From positions 496,001 through 560,000 of the forward strand of contig JAMAHW010000009.1 of assembly GCA_023627715.1 (NCBI GenBank): a stretch of DNA of 64,000 bases. The letters run 5' to 3'. The number at the start of each line of letters is the position of its first letter. Position 1 is the first letter of the stretch. The notes beneath the pieces are model-generated. The model was given only the letters and a program-made list of their open reading frames with translations. It was not told the origin of the DNA and ran no database searches. A program made the position numbers and the translations under genes. This DNA is from Periconia sp. R9002 (Eukaryota > Ascomycota > Dothideomycetes > Pleosporales > Periconiaceae). Shown here in pieces: positions 22,118 through 33,948 of the stretch.

Positions 22118-23568
22118 TCACACCTCTACCTTCCTCCCTATATCATCATTCGACTGCTTCGCAGACTCATTGTTTCTCTCCTCAGTTTGTCCATCTTCTT
22201 CATCTTCAGCTTTCTCCTCGTTGCTGTTCCCAAAAACAAGCGCAGTGGGTTCTGAATCCTCGTTCCCCGTAGCCATCCTATTTCGCACCATCTCCGCAGT
22301 AATCCATTTCGTGATACGCCTACTGTCATCCACCGCGGTAGAGGATCGACCGGATTTCACAAGAACCGGAAACCATCGCGATAGAAGTGGCTTCATTACC
22401 AGGAGTGAAGCACAGATTATGGCGACATTAATCTCGGAGCTGGACCATATCAAAGCATGTGTGCCTGCTTCTGTAGACAATGTCAGCGATTGTGCTTATG
22501 ACTCCGTCAAATTTTGCATTGTGATGTTGATAAGAACACGCAGGAAAATCCTTGGAGTCAAGATCCAGAGTGAACTCTACTTACTGGTAACATTCCTCTC
22601 CGCAGCTGCGTCATGTACAAGAACGAGACGCAGTACACTAACAATAACCACTCTAAACAAACAACTAGTCAGCCATTCTATCCTTCCACAAACACAGGTT
22701 AATCACTCACATTGCTCCTACTCCAAACACCACACCCAACCCAACCCTCTGTCTCCCTCTTACCTCCAACTTCCCGACCACCGGGAGTGGCAATACCCAT
22801 ATAGCCGCATCCAACATAATCCCCATTATAGACGTTGACCAGAAATGTGCCTCGGCATTGATGCAGTGTCCAGGCATGTCGATGTTCCAGTACCGCTTGA
22901 GCGGCATGCACATGAAGAGTACACCAAAGAACCCCCAGCCGAAACATACGAAGGTGATGAAAAGGAGGACATTAGCGCATTTGATGGTGACTTGCGATGC
23001 TGGGGCGAATATACGGCGGTACTGGACGAGGATTGATGCCTTCACCAGGTTGACGGAAAGGTGGTAGAGGAGAGATTGTGTGTAGATGATCTAAGCGGAG
23101 GTCGTTAGATGAGACTTGAGATGGAAGTGGAGGATGGGGATAGATACCTTCAGCATCTGCTGAAGAGGAGCCATGCGATCTTTTCTCCTCTTCTGTGTCG
23201 TGTTGATCGATACTTCTAACGAGGCAAAGTCAGCATAATCTACCAATACCTTCGGTGTGGAGAAACGAGATACCAGTCCCTATTAAAGCAGTGAATGTTG
23301 TGGAAACAACCTACTTTTCATTAGTTCAGGTTATTTCCAGCATAGAAGTTGGTCTTACTAAAGATGCCATAACAAAGTAGTCCTCAAACATGACATTCTT
23401 CGATAGGAACGTCCGAGAATACAACCTCAAAGCGACCGTTACAAATGCTAATGCAGTGAGCAGTATCGCTGGAATAAATGCCATCATCCCGATATCTGCC
23501 GCTACGGCCTTTGATATGATGATCCAGTTCGGTGCATGGTTCAGCATGTTGATGGTCAGTGATCGCAA
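22118..23568 (-). CDS. Rhodopsin-domain integral membrane protein, second copy
   Basis: Six exons with compatible phases. The first (from 23568) encodes GMMAFIPAILLTALAFVTVALRLYSRTF and MFEDYFVMASL. Next comes VVSTTFTALIGTG. Then a hydrophilic loop KRRKDRMAPLQQMLK. Then IIYTQSLLYHLSVNLVKASILVQYRRIF through a helix-rich block with CINAEAHFWSTSIMGIMLDAAIWVLPLPVV. Then IVVIVSVLRLVLVHDAAAERNVT. The last exon has SSSEINVAIICASLLVMKPLL and an acidic tail. The RLYSR, FEDYF, CIN and EINVAIICASL landmarks are those of the fungal rhodopsin-domain family, seven-helix proteins of mostly unknown ligand. The start may be the Met at residue 8 (MLNHAPNW). It shares a fold but little identity with the gene at 1263-2703. 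Confidence 0.85.
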
Positions 23569-26500
23569 ATGCTGCTGAATTCAGGCGCGGGGGAAATATA
23601 TCTGCGACCTGGAAATCAAGAAGAGTGAATCCCTTGAGATTATAGGTCTGTCCTCTATCTCCTCAAGTTTCCTCGGAGCCATCGCCACTTGATCCCGTTC
23701 TTTGTTAAAGGTCACTGAGCTGAAGTGCATTTTTGGGTGTCATGGCATCATCGCACCGGGAGACGAGGAGGCTGGACCACAACAGCACTTGAAGTGAGCT
23801 AACAACTGGAAGAATGTGAAAGATCTTTTCTTGTGCAAGCTGCAAGGAATCACCGGTCATATCCGCCTAGTGATTCTGTCTGGAAACGGCATTTGCTCGA
23901 AGAGGCAATTACTAACGAGAGTATGAAAGAGAAGACGCCAGTATATCGCCCTTCAGGCTGATCTTGTGAAACCAGAAAGGGTACATATGCGTGCCTTGAT
24001 AAGGTAGAATGGTGTGGTGTAATTCGGACGCTCAAAAGACGGAAAGCTGGTTGTGGAAACCAGAGTTGAGTGGCGGGGCTTTCAAGCACTCATCCCGAAA
24101 CTTATATAGAGCGTCCTGTATATGTGGCAGTGGGAAGATTTCGAAAATATTCAAGATTGTGTCTATATGGCAATGCTGGAAATTTTATTTCAAACAAACA
24201 CCCTTTCCTTTTCAAATCAGTAGACCTAGTAGGACTGTATTCGGCGTCATGATGAAAGCCAAATATAGTCCTTCGAGACTTCCCTGCGCAATACTGTATT
24301 CTTCGTCCACATGACAGATAGTTTTTGTTCCAGAGGTCGATCAGAAGGCGTTGATTAGAAGAATGAGATTAGAAGAAAAGTGAGCACAAAGAGGTTGTGC
24401 ATACTTTGGCTTTTACGACACACTACTACGGGTTGCATCTAATAGGCCCATTACACAACTAACCCACACCCATTGCTTGAAGCAAAAAGGGGTGGCAGGA
24501 AGATATCATGACTTACAGGTACTATCACCCCTGTCAACGAATAACAAATCCGTATGCGTTTCAACGACAAACTGATGCAGTGCACTTGCTCCTCTCGTAG
24601 TCAGCTTCATGCACTTGAAGCCGTTATTGGGGAAATACAATCTTACTCTTCTTCCCCTGAATGCATTTCGAAACTCAAATTCAAGGTACTGTGCCGCTGT
24701 CAGCTCCGATCTGTTGTCAAATTGATATGCATCGAACATCGAGATTCAAAGTGCTGCCTCGATTTCTGGAATGGTATATGCTAGACTTGGGGCAATTTGG
24801 AATGTGGCACACATTCATAGTCTATGAGACAGAGGCATGAAATGGACACATAACGAATATAATTTTCACTGAACTCGAGAGATTCCTCAATCGAGGGGCG
24901 GGTGATGATGAGCAGTGCTTTTGGTGTAATGATTAAATTGATATACGTTGCCGTAGCGCAACTGTGCAAACATGATAAAGAAACGCACCATCACGACGTG
25001 AAATCTAACAGTATTTTCACACTGCACAAATACGAGGTCTATAAAGTCATGTTTCGCTCACGTGGAGATAACATCTAAAAGAGAGGGTTATGGAAACGCT
25101 GGAGTGACAAATGTACCTCGTTAGCGCGGCACTATTTGGAATACCACCATCGCTGCCCTTTCTTCTTTTTGAACCCTGCAGCACTCTTGTATCACGATTA
25201 CAGCGCGCATATCACCAAAGTGGCTAGCATTTGTCAGATCGAGATTCCACATGGCACGGTGGCTCTCTTGATTATATTTTCGTGCAGATATCTGATTCGT
25301 ACCACATCGATGGTTGGTCAGTTTGGGAAGGTCCGATGCTCAGGGCTTCGCTTGTCAAAGTCGAAACTGTCAGTGTCTAACAAATTGCCGAAAGGTTGTT
25401 TGGAAACTCAGTTTGATGAACCGGGTGGAAATATGTGGAAGATCCTGGCACGGGCGGCTGTTGAAAGGCGAAGTATATATCGCCTGCTGTCTGCTGGAGT
25501 TGTGTCGAACTGTGCCTTCCGTCACAAACTACCCGTCAATCTTTTTGTTTACCAAGTTTCTAACATATCGTCGCTTCCGCTTGAGCATGCCAATGTCTTC
25601 TGGCGCATCGACCCTACCCTCCACGACCCCAAACTCAACCGTTCACTGTGAGAACATGCTCGCAAACCTCCCAGCTTCAGAGATGACGCATCAGTACCTA
25701 TCACCTCTGCGAGCATCAACGATATTGTCGTGGTCATATTCTTTGCCAGATCGCGACTTGAAGTCGAATTCTCCTCCAGAGAATCTCTCGTCTGAAGACG
25801 CAGCTATCCAGGCCTATCAGCAATTCAAACTAGCTTTGTTCACGAGGACGAAAAGAAATCCAACTCAATATTTCAACAACTTAGCGCCATCTGAAAGCAC
25901 ATGCTCAATCACAAGAAACGACTCAATGTAGTGGCCTGCTTCGGATAAAACGATGAAATTAGTCACACGAGTCAGTTCTTGGAATGCTACAAATATAGCT
26001 AAGGGACGTCCGAAATTCAGTGCTGGAACTCGGAAACGCTGGGATGATGGAGACTACACATAACGGGGTCGATGCAAGGGAGTTCTGGAGTTCGAAAATT
26101 CGGTTCTTGTTTCGTAGCGTTTGTCTGCATACAGGAACAAGATGGGGATGGGCCCCATTTAGTCATGCAGTCATTCCCATCTTGATTTGGAATCAATTGG
26201 TTCACACCAAGCATGAATCTCAGTCATGTCATTGGGGTCATTTTTGAGGACCCACATATCTTTGTAATATATCTTGACCGTAATTTGTTCTCGTATATAT
26301 TTGTCACCAATTTGGTGAGGGAGGGCTTGTGAGTCAAATATTTGATTCAAGTCCAGTATCGTTCGGGTCATCTATGGAATGACGACTCTGCGATACGGCT
26401 TTGTTGGCATCAGTTTCTAGTCATCAATTTGAAATTGAATACTTTCTTCCTCATACCTCTTCAGTTTCCGAAATTAGTAGTTTCATTCTTTGTCCCAAAA

Positions 26501-26660
26501 TTAGCAGGTTTCGATCAGGTGGCACGGTTTCTCTGTTGGATTGATACGTACATCAGATCTGATAAGATGATCAGTCCAAACACGGTTAGTCCCAGCCAAG
26601 CACCCTTCCGCAATAATTCTCAAGAAACATTGCCGTGTATTCATCCATCCCAGAGTAGCC
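23569..26660. other. 3.1 kb gene-poor DNA with possible coding relics
   Basis: No gene can be supported. Minus-strand fragments have a coding look: 24514-24739 (LYFPNNGFKCMKLTTRGAS) ends at a good GTAAGT donor; 24781-24969 is open next to it; 26171-26371 reads like a soluble protein segment (GDKYIREQITVKIYYKDMW). A plus-strand stretch at 25136-25931 is open in two overlapping frames. None matches a family I know, and no exon set joins them. They may be decayed genes or a lineage-specific gene I cannot assemble. Confidence 0.4.
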
Positions 26661-27489
26661 ATGCTGCTCCCACGAATACTAGCGCCTGTGAGGGCGTCCA
26701 CACAATCATCATCCCTGATTGCCGCGCCTACACGTATACTCGATGTCCTCCGCGCCGCCAATGGCACCTCCGGACCATCATCCCCATCCCTCTCCTTCGT
26801 AAGGCACGCTACGCATCAAGCACAAGGACGAGCCAACGGCGCAAAAGACGGACCGGGAAAGCGATTGGGAGCAAAGAAAGCAGGAGGTAAGAAAATACAT
26901 TGGCATCTAACTTCAAGATGGCATCCACTGATGGGTCGAAATAGGAGAATATGTGATCCCCGGCAACATCATCTTCCGCCAGCGAGGCACCGCGTGGTAC
27001 CCCGGCGAGAACTGCAAATTCGGCCGCGATCACTGCATTTTTGCCATGGAGACCGGATACGTGCGCTACTACCGCGACCCCCTCAAACATCCCGACCGTC
27101 AGTACATCGGCGTGGTTCTTAACAAAGAAGACACCCTTCCCTACCCTCCAAACGCGCCGCGGAAACGGAGACTGAATATGGTCGCTGTACCTGCCGACCC
27201 TGTTCCCGAATCCAAATTGAATGATGGTATACGTCCTGTTATGACGAAGAGGAAGCGGGTTCCCACTCTGCGTACCAAGTATGCTTATGGACGATCCAAT
27301 TGGGAGATTGGACGTGCTGCGGAACTGGCGAAGGTGAAGGTGACGGAGTTTGTGCCGGGAGACCGATGGACAGCATGGAAGAAGCGGGCGGAGAGGAGGA
27401 AGAGGAGCGAGGAGATGAGGAAGCTCCGAAACGCAGGAAAGAAGGCCGCGAAGCCGAAAGCACGGAAGCCGAGGGTCATCAAAGCTTAG
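26661..27489 (+). CDS. MRP7: Mitochondrial large-subunit ribosomal protein bL27m
   Basis: Two exons, 26661-26886 and 26945-27489, make 256 residues. The N-terminal 50 residues form a Ser/Ala/Arg-rich presequence, then [31 protein letters not shown] leads into the bL27 core. That core has the conserved [37 protein letters not shown] block, which in bacterial L27 lies beside the peptidyl-transferase centre. A fungal C-terminal extension with basic, Ala/Lys-rich sequence ([13 protein letters not shown] to the end) follows. The intron splits a Gly codon. It is convergent with the CoA-transferase gene, whose stop is 124 bp away. Confidence 0.95.
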
Positions 27490-27612
27490 GCGGGTGTACG
27501 TTAACGGTGTATAGATATTTTGTACAAACAATGCAGCTTTCCATCTGCGGGGTCCCTTTTGTACATGGATATATGATTGGACATGGGCGAAATCATTTGG
27601 TATTTATTTCGC

Positions 27613-28949
27613 TTACAGCTTTACAGTATCTTTTAGGAAAAATCCCTGGTTGTCCACATCGTACTGCCTGCCTTTCGTCCAGCCTAGCCACTGCGCCAGC
27701 GTATTCTCGCCGCCCGTTCCAGGCTTCAAGCCCTTCTCGCTCCATCCGCTACCCTCCCACCCAATACCCTGACCCACAGCCGACGGCCGTCCCGAGTCCC
27801 CTTCGTGCACAGCATAACCCGGTGTCGATTTCAGAGTCACCGCGGGCCTCTGGTCAAAACCTTGTTGCTCTAGCTCGTCGTTTGTGAAGACGGGTGTACA
27901 GCACGCATCTGTCCCGTCGAATATGGCCTCCCATTCCGACCTCGTCTTCTTCTTGAACACCTCGGTGAAGAATTCAGTGAGTTTAGGCCAATCTGCTTTG
28001 TTGTCGCGATTACCGGGGAGGTCGGAGGTTTTAAGTGACAGGCCCATAAGAAGAGCAGCGTAGAATTGGTGTTCAATTGCACCGCTACCATATTATCAGC
28101 ATATCAATCCACGCTCCCCGAAAAAAGGAAAAGGAAGGGAAGTTACTCACACGGCCACGTACTTTCCATCCTTCGTCTCATACGTATTGTAAAACGGCGC
28201 CCCACCATCCAGCATATTCGTCCCGCGCTCACCACTCCAAACTTGCGTCTTCAACCCTAACCGCGGCATACTCGCCAACACCGCACTCCCATCCACCATG
28301 TTCGCCTCAACAACCTGTCCGTACCCTGTGCGATCCCTCGAAAGCAGCGCCAGCAGGATCCCAATAAAGCACATCGCGCCCCCACCCGCGAAGTCTCCCA
28401 CCACGTTGCCAGGCGGGTACGGCTTCTCGCCTTTGCGCCCGAACAGACTCAGCACCCCGCTCACGGCGATATAGTTTATGTCGTGTCCCGCCATCATGCT
28501 GTATTTTCCATCGCGGCGGAAACCCGTCATGCGACCGACGATCAACCGCGGGTTGAGCTTCAGCAGCACGTCTTCAGGCGAAAGCCCTAATTTCTCCAGC
28601 ACACCGGGGCGGAACGGGTCGATGACAACGTCGACGTGTGGGATCATCTTCTTGATAAGCGCGATCCCTGCGGGGGATTTTATGTTGACGCATATTGATG
28701 TTTTACGGCGGGTGAGTTGATCGTTGGAGGGTTGAATCGGGGCGCGGTCGAGACGGAGGACGGAGGCGCCGTAATCGGCGAGGAGCATGCCTGCGAATGG
28801 GCCTGTTGGCGCATACTCGGGTTAGAAGTCTGTATCCAATTGCGTATGTGTAAAAATAGGTTTGGTGTTGCTGTGTGTATTGTACCTGGAGCAAGACCCG
28901 CGAACTCAAGCACGCGAATGCCGGCGAGCGGTGGTGCGTTGGACGCCAT
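27613..28949 (-). CDS. Class III CoA-transferase / alpha-methylacyl-CoA racemase family (CaiB/BaiF)
   Basis: Exons 28949-28886, 28802-28151 and 28084-27613 join in frame to 395 residues. Family features are [29 protein letters not shown] at the N-terminus, then [15 protein letters not shown] and [20 protein letters not shown], and [18 protein letters not shown]. Next come [27 protein letters not shown] with its conserved Asp-rich follow-up ([11 protein letters not shown]), and NMVDGSAVL. This arrangement and the HDINY/GD residues fit alpha-methylacyl-CoA racemase, which epimerises 2-methylacyl-CoA esters before beta-oxidation. Formyl-CoA-transferase-type activity remains possible. The C-terminus is VKL, not a convincing peroxisomal signal. 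An upstream in-frame Met at 28982 adds 11 residues. Confidence 0.9.
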
Positions 28950-29499
28950 GTTTCCCGCAGAATTGATAGAAGGTATAGCCAATTGCTCGTAAAATGGAAA
29001 AGAAGAACGTGTGTCAAGGCGGAAAATATCGCATTAGCGGGCAAGCAAACTCGTACATGACTGCTCGACGTCGACGAGATGGGATCGCGGCTAGCCACTT
29101 CCTCATCCCCGTGTTGGAGCTCTTCAGATGGAACCGAGGCGATTTTGGAGTGGGGAAATCCGGGGGGGGGGGGGGGCTGCTTATGTCATGTGCATTTGCG
29201 ATTCCTCTCGAGCTTTCATTACACGCACGTTTCTACAATTGAATAGCAGTATTTAATTGAGAGAATAGCTCTTCAATTCGGTAACTTGACTGGTCAGAAG
29301 ATGCCTGAGATGATTTGGCGGAATGGCCATTAGCTGACTGGGATTTTCCACCACGCTCACCGCAGCCAGTGACTTGAATGTCTTGGAAGTAATGTTGAAC
29401 ATCATACAAAGATCAAAATTACAACACAAAAACCCTCCCATGAGTTCGAAACCTCTAAGACCAAATCCGTACTTACGACCAACATAGATATTATATCAA
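28950..29499. other. Intergenic with a 15-bp G run
   Basis: Contains the upstream region of the CoA-transferase gene and the 3' side of the DUF8021 gene. A homopolymer of G occupies 29162-29176. No coding region is supported. Confidence 0.5.
29162..29176. repeat. Poly-G homopolymer (15 bp)
   Basis: An uninterrupted run of G on the plus strand. It is capable of G-quadruplex formation and is prone to replication and sequencing slippage. Confidence 0.85.
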
Positions 29500-30487
29500 T
29501 CACGTACCCCTCGTCACATTCCGTCCACAACCCGGATGCCCCTCACATGTACTCAGCGTATGAATGTATTTAATCTCCCCACCTTCAATCCGAAACGTAT
29601 GTGAGTCAGGCGTAGGCTCGCTGCTATTTCGATCCAAACCTTGGATTCCTACAAAGACATTCACGACACCGACTTCTTCGTCGATGACGTATCTAGAGGT
29701 GACCATTGATTTCAATTAGCTCAGTCTTTCAACGAGAGTGAACACACATATGTGACTAGCACGGTACGAATTGAGAAACTAAAATCAAAAATGAAGGATA
29801 AAGGAGGAGGAAGAAGGCAGAACAGCAAGAACAGAAATAAACATACCGCCTTCCCACACTCTCCACCCTTACCCCCTCACCCCCCACAACCTCCCCACAA
29901 CCCCGTTCCCACGCTCCGCCAACCAACTTCCTACACCCCTCCGCCAACGGCACACCAACCCCTCGATCTCCCAACCAATCCAGATACCTATCCCCCGCGC
30001 TCCTCAAAACCTCTCTCCTATCCCTCACCCCCTCCTCAATCACGCCCCACTCCTCCCTCCCTTCCACCCCCTCATACCCCTGCGCATCGAACCCCCAGTC
30101 CCCTTGATCCGTCACCAACGTATCGATGTTCGTGATGAACAAACCGTCGGCATCACCCGTCATCCGCGTGCCAATGACGTACGGATGAGAAGTATTCAGG
30201 ACAATGATTTGCGTGAAGGAGGTGCAGAGTTCGGCGTCGATGAAGCGGCGGGACGAGGTGATGGTGAGGGGTGTGGAGAGGATGCTGGTGTTTAGGGGTA
30301 CGCGGCGGAATTGTTCGGTGTAGAGGAGGGAGGTCGAGGTGAGGGTTGGAATTAGGGAGGGGAGGCCTTGGGTTTGCGCCGTGAGGTAGAGGGAGGAGAG
30401 GTCGTTTAGGAAGGTGCGGTCGCATTGGGGAGACGCTGGGGTGGGGTGGAGGAGGAGGGTGAGGGCTGTGAGGAGGATTGGGAGCAT
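29500..30487 (-). CDS. Secreted DUF8021-type protein
   Basis: Two exons, 30487-29847 and 29692-29500, with matching phase, give 277 residues. The N-terminus is a classic signal peptide (MLPILLTALTLLLHPTPAS) with likely cleavage before QCDR. The mature part has N-glycosylation sites (NTSIL, NTSHP), a central SSRRFIDAELCTSFTQIIVLNTSHPYVIGTRMT block and an acidic, Gly-rich middle. The C-terminal module, with RYVIDEEVGVVNVFVGIQG, DSHTFRIEGGEIKYIHTLSTCEGHPGCGRNV, is typical of DUF8021 fungal secreted proteins and resembles a SnoaL/NTF2-like fold. The role is unknown; many are predicted effectors or cell-wall proteins. Codon use is very G/C-rich in the middle of exon 1. Confidence 0.8.
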
Positions 30488-31093
30488 GGTGTGGGTTTGG
30501 AGGTCGTTGGATTGGAGTGTTGTGTGGTTTGTGGGGATTATCTTTGGGTGCTTCTTTTCTTATACTGGTAGGTTTGTTGACATATGCCGATACCTCTGAA
30601 TCCAATATGCCTCAATCAAGTGTTGCTGCTATTCTTCATTTACGACTGATAAACAGTCGAATTTACTACAATAACTTTTGCTCGGGAATGGAAAGACCCT
30701 TCCAGTGACACATGAACAAATCCGGGGTTAGTAAAAACCGTCAGACTAGCATAATGTATATAATGAAATACACCACTCGTTCGAGCGAATGACAGGAAGG
30801 AGGCTGAAAGTCCATGAGTGAATTACCGCACTATCTCCCCACATTAATCTACGGGCGGATATAAGTTGTTTATCCGGCCACGAGACCACGACGTCGATGT
30901 AAGGCTTCGAATTGAGTAGTTTCCAGCCATTGAAGTGCTTTGATCATGGATTGTTGTTACAGAAGAACGCTGTATTTGGGAAGTTGCTGGCGGTGTTACT
31001 AACCCCCTGATCATATTTTGAACTTAGGAGACGAGATTTTTCGTTGAAAGTGGGGAAAATGTTCATACAGTAAGACAAATGCTAATCTACGTT
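30488..31093. other. Intergenic
   Basis: 600 bp covering the DUF8021 promoter and the 3' end of the cysteinyl-tRNA synthetase gene. No coding region seen. Confidence 0.5.
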
Positions 31094-33622
31094 TCAAGAT
31101 GCACCCACACCTTTCAAATACTCCTCATGAAGCTTCTTCTGCTTCTCCCATTCCTTCTTGAACTTTTTGGCCTTGCTCTTTGGAAGATCGGCGCCTTCCT
31201 TGTCCTTGGTCGGTAGACCATCTTCATCCCATGCACTATACTCTTCAGTGCGGAACATGTCCTTGGGACTTATCTTTGCCTGCTCTGCTAGCATAGCTTT
31301 CTTCTCTGCTTCTTCTCGCTCTCTCTTTTGTTTAGCTTCGAGCTTCTGGCGTGCGATGGCTTCCTTTTGTTCTCGAGCGGCACGGAGCTCGGCGTCTACG
31401 GGCCGTACCATAGCGGGAGCATTTTCGCGGTCTTCGAGATAGATTCCGAGATCCCATAGGTCGAGATCTCGTAACCGATCACAGAGGGCGAGGAAGTCCT
31501 TGGCAGGCGCCTTCTTTTCGGCCAGGCCCTTTACGTTCTCCTGAAAAGTCGATAGCACTTCAGCGTACGGAATAGCCGCTGCATCTTGCTGTTTAGCAGG
31601 CTTATCCTTCGAAAGGATGCTGCTCAGAACCTCTTCAGACAGGTCACCAGCTTTGGCGTGCTCACGTATTTCGTCGCGTTCACGCGAGACGGCATACACA
31701 AATTCTTTGGCCTCAGATGGAATGTCGATTCCAGACCATCCAATTGTAGGGTCATCGGGATTTGTGGTACCGTCGAGACCGAATATTCGAATTATTCTGG
31801 TGACCCACCGTGCAATCTCGAATAACAGACTGTCCGATAATCCAGCTTTGTCGGCAGAATTGTACTCTGTGATCAAACCAGATATAGCCCGCATGGCGGT
31901 AGGCGTGTCAAAGGAATCAGACAGAGCGTTATGCAGTTTCTGTTTTGCCGCTTCAAAGGATGCTTTCATTTGCGCATCGCCTGAACCAGAAGAGGCAGTG
32001 TTGGGGTACACTTCTAGGTCGCGAATCTTCAAGAAGAAATTTGAGACGTATGATTCCCAAGAGGAAGCACCTTTGCGCATATCGTCCGTGATTTCGATAC
32101 CATCGTGCCACCCACCAAGAAGGAAAACAACACGCAGGCCGCGGGCATCCCAGTCACCACGAGCTATCGCTTCACGAATGGTCGTGAAGTTCTTGAGCGA
32201 CTTCGACATTTTGCTACCCGAGATAGATAGATGGCCCATGTGGAGAAAGTAGTTGACCCACTGGTGCCCACCATGATTCTCTTTTGCCCAGTAAGCCTCA
32301 CTCTGCGCGAGCTCGTTGTCATGATGCGGGAAGCAAAGGTCAATGCCTCCAGAGTGAATATCCATGCTTTCGCCAAGGACATCGCTGGCCATCACAGAGC
32401 ATTCAATGTGCCATCCCGGGCGACCAGGGCCCCACGGGGAGTCCCAAGCCGGCTCTCCAGGCTTACTTGATTTCCAAAGGGCAAAATCTGCATCCGAACG
32501 TTTCTCAGTAGATTTCTTCGTCAACGCACCTTCTCCATCAGCCTGCAGGTCTTTGTCGTTACGATTCCAAGGCTCAAGTCTGGCATAGTGATTCTTGTCG
32601 ACTTTCTCAAACGCCGCGATATCAAAATAGACGGAACCATCTGAAGTTGCATATGCAAAACCATTAGCAATGATTTTTTCAACATAAGCGACGATCTGTG
32701 GTCCAAATTCTGTAACTCTGGTGACGACGTCAGGATCTAGGACATTCAAAGAGTGCATGTCTTCGAAAAAGCGGTCCTCGTAACGTTTCGTTAGGGTGGT
32801 AAAGATGGTGTGGTCATTCGCGTTGATCGATGTGCCGTGCAGTGAGTCGAGATAGGGAAGGAGAACGTCCTCGGCTCCGGCATAGAAGTTGGCAACATCT
32901 CCTGTCTCCTGGGATGGGGCCAGGAGCGCCGTTGCTGCTGCGCCTGCAGTCTTCAGGTGCATCTTGATTTTAGCTTCCTTATCGGAGGGTGCTCCAGTGC
33001 CATCAAGTGACTTTCCTGTTATCACAGAGGCATACTTGTCCGTGGACTCCTTGTTGAAGTCTTCCGGTTTGAGGTCTGGGCTGAGCAGGGGTAGGTTCTT
33101 CTTGATGTAAAAATCAAATGCTTTGGTGGTGGTGTCAAGTAGTTCTTGTGAGAAAGTCTGATTTTTGGCTTTGAATTGGGCCAAGAGATATTGCTGACGT
33201 CCACGAAGAATGATCTTGTCGTCGACATCGGTAATGTTCTGGACAAATTTGAGTTTGAAACCGAAATATCCTGCCAGAATGCGGCGTAGGATATCGATGG
33301 TAACATAATTTCTGGCATGGCCAAGATGGGCATCATCGTAGACAGTAGGTCCGCAGCTGTACCATTTCACCAGATTGCCTTCGGGGTCTAAGGGCACGAA
33401 GTCGTTTTTGGACCGGGTGAGAGAATTCCAGATTTTTAGTTTGGCAGGTTGGGCAGATGTTGGCGGTTCCCAATGCGGTTGTGTACGCGCGGGGGTAGCC
33501 ATGGTGGCTTTGTGAATGTGGAACAGACGAGGTGGTCTGTAACGGGATCTTGATATAATAGCAAGTGGGGAGGGGGCAGAAAGAGTTTGGCGTGACAAAG
33601 AGCAGAAGCGAAAGACCATCAA
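31094..33622 (-). CDS. Cysteinyl-tRNA synthetase with alternative mitochondrial leader
   Basis: An intronless frame of 842 codons. Class I synthetase signatures: HIGH motif as HLGHA (residues 99-102 of the long form) directly after YSCGPTVYDDA, whose Cys is a zinc ligand; IHSGGIDLCFPHHDNELAQSEA; and KMSKS in SGSKMSKSLKNF. A fungal-type insertion and a Lys/Glu-rich coiled C-terminal extension, ending in KKFKKEWEKQKKLHEEYLKG, complete the eukaryotic form. Two in-frame starts are plausible. Met at 33622 adds 40 residues rich in Arg and Ser with no acidic residues, a mitochondrial presequence. Met at 33502 (MATPARTQ) gives the cytosolic enzyme. One gene serving both compartments by alternative initiation fits this layout. 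It is head-to-head with TRM61. Confidence 0.96.
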   Translation of the reverse strand: MMVFRFCSLSRQTLSAPSPLAIISRSRYRPPRLFHIHKATMATPARTQPHWEPPTSAQPAKLKIWNSLTRSKNDFVPLDPEGNLVKWYSCGPTVYDDAHLGHARNYVTIDILRRILAGYFGFKLKFVQNITDVDDKIILRGRQQYLLAQFKAKNQTFSQELLDTTTKAFDFYIKKNLPLLSPDLKPEDFNKESTDKYASVITGKSLDGTGAPSDKEAKIKMHLKTAGAAATALLAPSQETGDVANFYAGAEDVLLPYLDSLHGTSINANDHTIFTTLTKRYEDRFFEDMHSLNVLDPDVVTRVTEFGPQIVAYVEKIIANGFAYATSDGSVYFDIAAFEKVDKNHYARLEPWNRNDKDLQADGEGALTKKSTEKRSDADFALWKSSKPGEPAWDSPWGPGRPGWHIECSVMASDVLGESMDIHSGGIDLCFPHHDNELAQSEAYWAKENHGGHQWVNYFLHMGHLSISGSKMSKSLKNFTTIREAIARGDWDARGLRVVFLLGGWHDGIEITDDMRKGASSWESYVSNFFLKIRDLEVYPNTASSGSGDAQMKASFEAAKQKLHNALSDSFDTPTAMRAISGLITEYNSADKAGLSDSLLFEIARWVTRIIRIFGLDGTTNPDDPTIGWSGIDIPSEAKEFVYAVSRERDEIREHAKAGDLSEEVLSSILSKDKPAKQQDAAAIPYAEVLSTFQENVKGLAEKKAPAKDFLALCDRLRDLDLWDLGIYLEDRENAPAMVRPVDAELRAAREQKEAIARQKLEAKQKREREEAEKKAMLAEQAKISPKDMFRTEEYSAWDEDGLPTKDKEGADLPKSKAKKFKKEWEKQKKLHEEYLKGVGAS

Positions 33623-33948
33623 GTCCGGCGACGGGATGGTGGTTGACGAATGGGCTAAGGAGCGACGTGAGATGAACAGGAGGGGTATATGAGGGGCTAA
33701 AGGACAGCAAAGAGAATCGAAGATTGAGCGAATAGAATGAGTCAGACTGGGTGGACGGTGATTGAAGCCGGGTCACGTTTTGATGTTTGCCATGTGGTAC
33801 CAACTGTGCATATGCAGATGGCGGAATCGCGGCCCCCTGCCACGGAGGTCTTGGCGGTTCCCCGCGAGGCGAGGCGAGAGCTCCTTCCCCTCCAAAAATT
33901 TCGAGGAACATTGAAGCTACAGCATCGATCGATTTGCATCCTAGGAAT
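33623..33948. promoter_or_regulatory. Bidirectional promoter between cysteinyl-tRNA synthetase and TRM61
   Basis: 326 bp between the upstream synthetase start and the TRM61 start, with both genes reading outward. No TATA box is evident. Part of the stretch is open in frame with TRM61 from an ATG at 33787, but its composition does not look conserved. Confidence 0.55.

Noticed and set aside
27613..27630. Peroxisomal signal on the CoA-transferase (VKL end)
   Set aside because: Val at -3 is outside the accepted PTS1 consensus.
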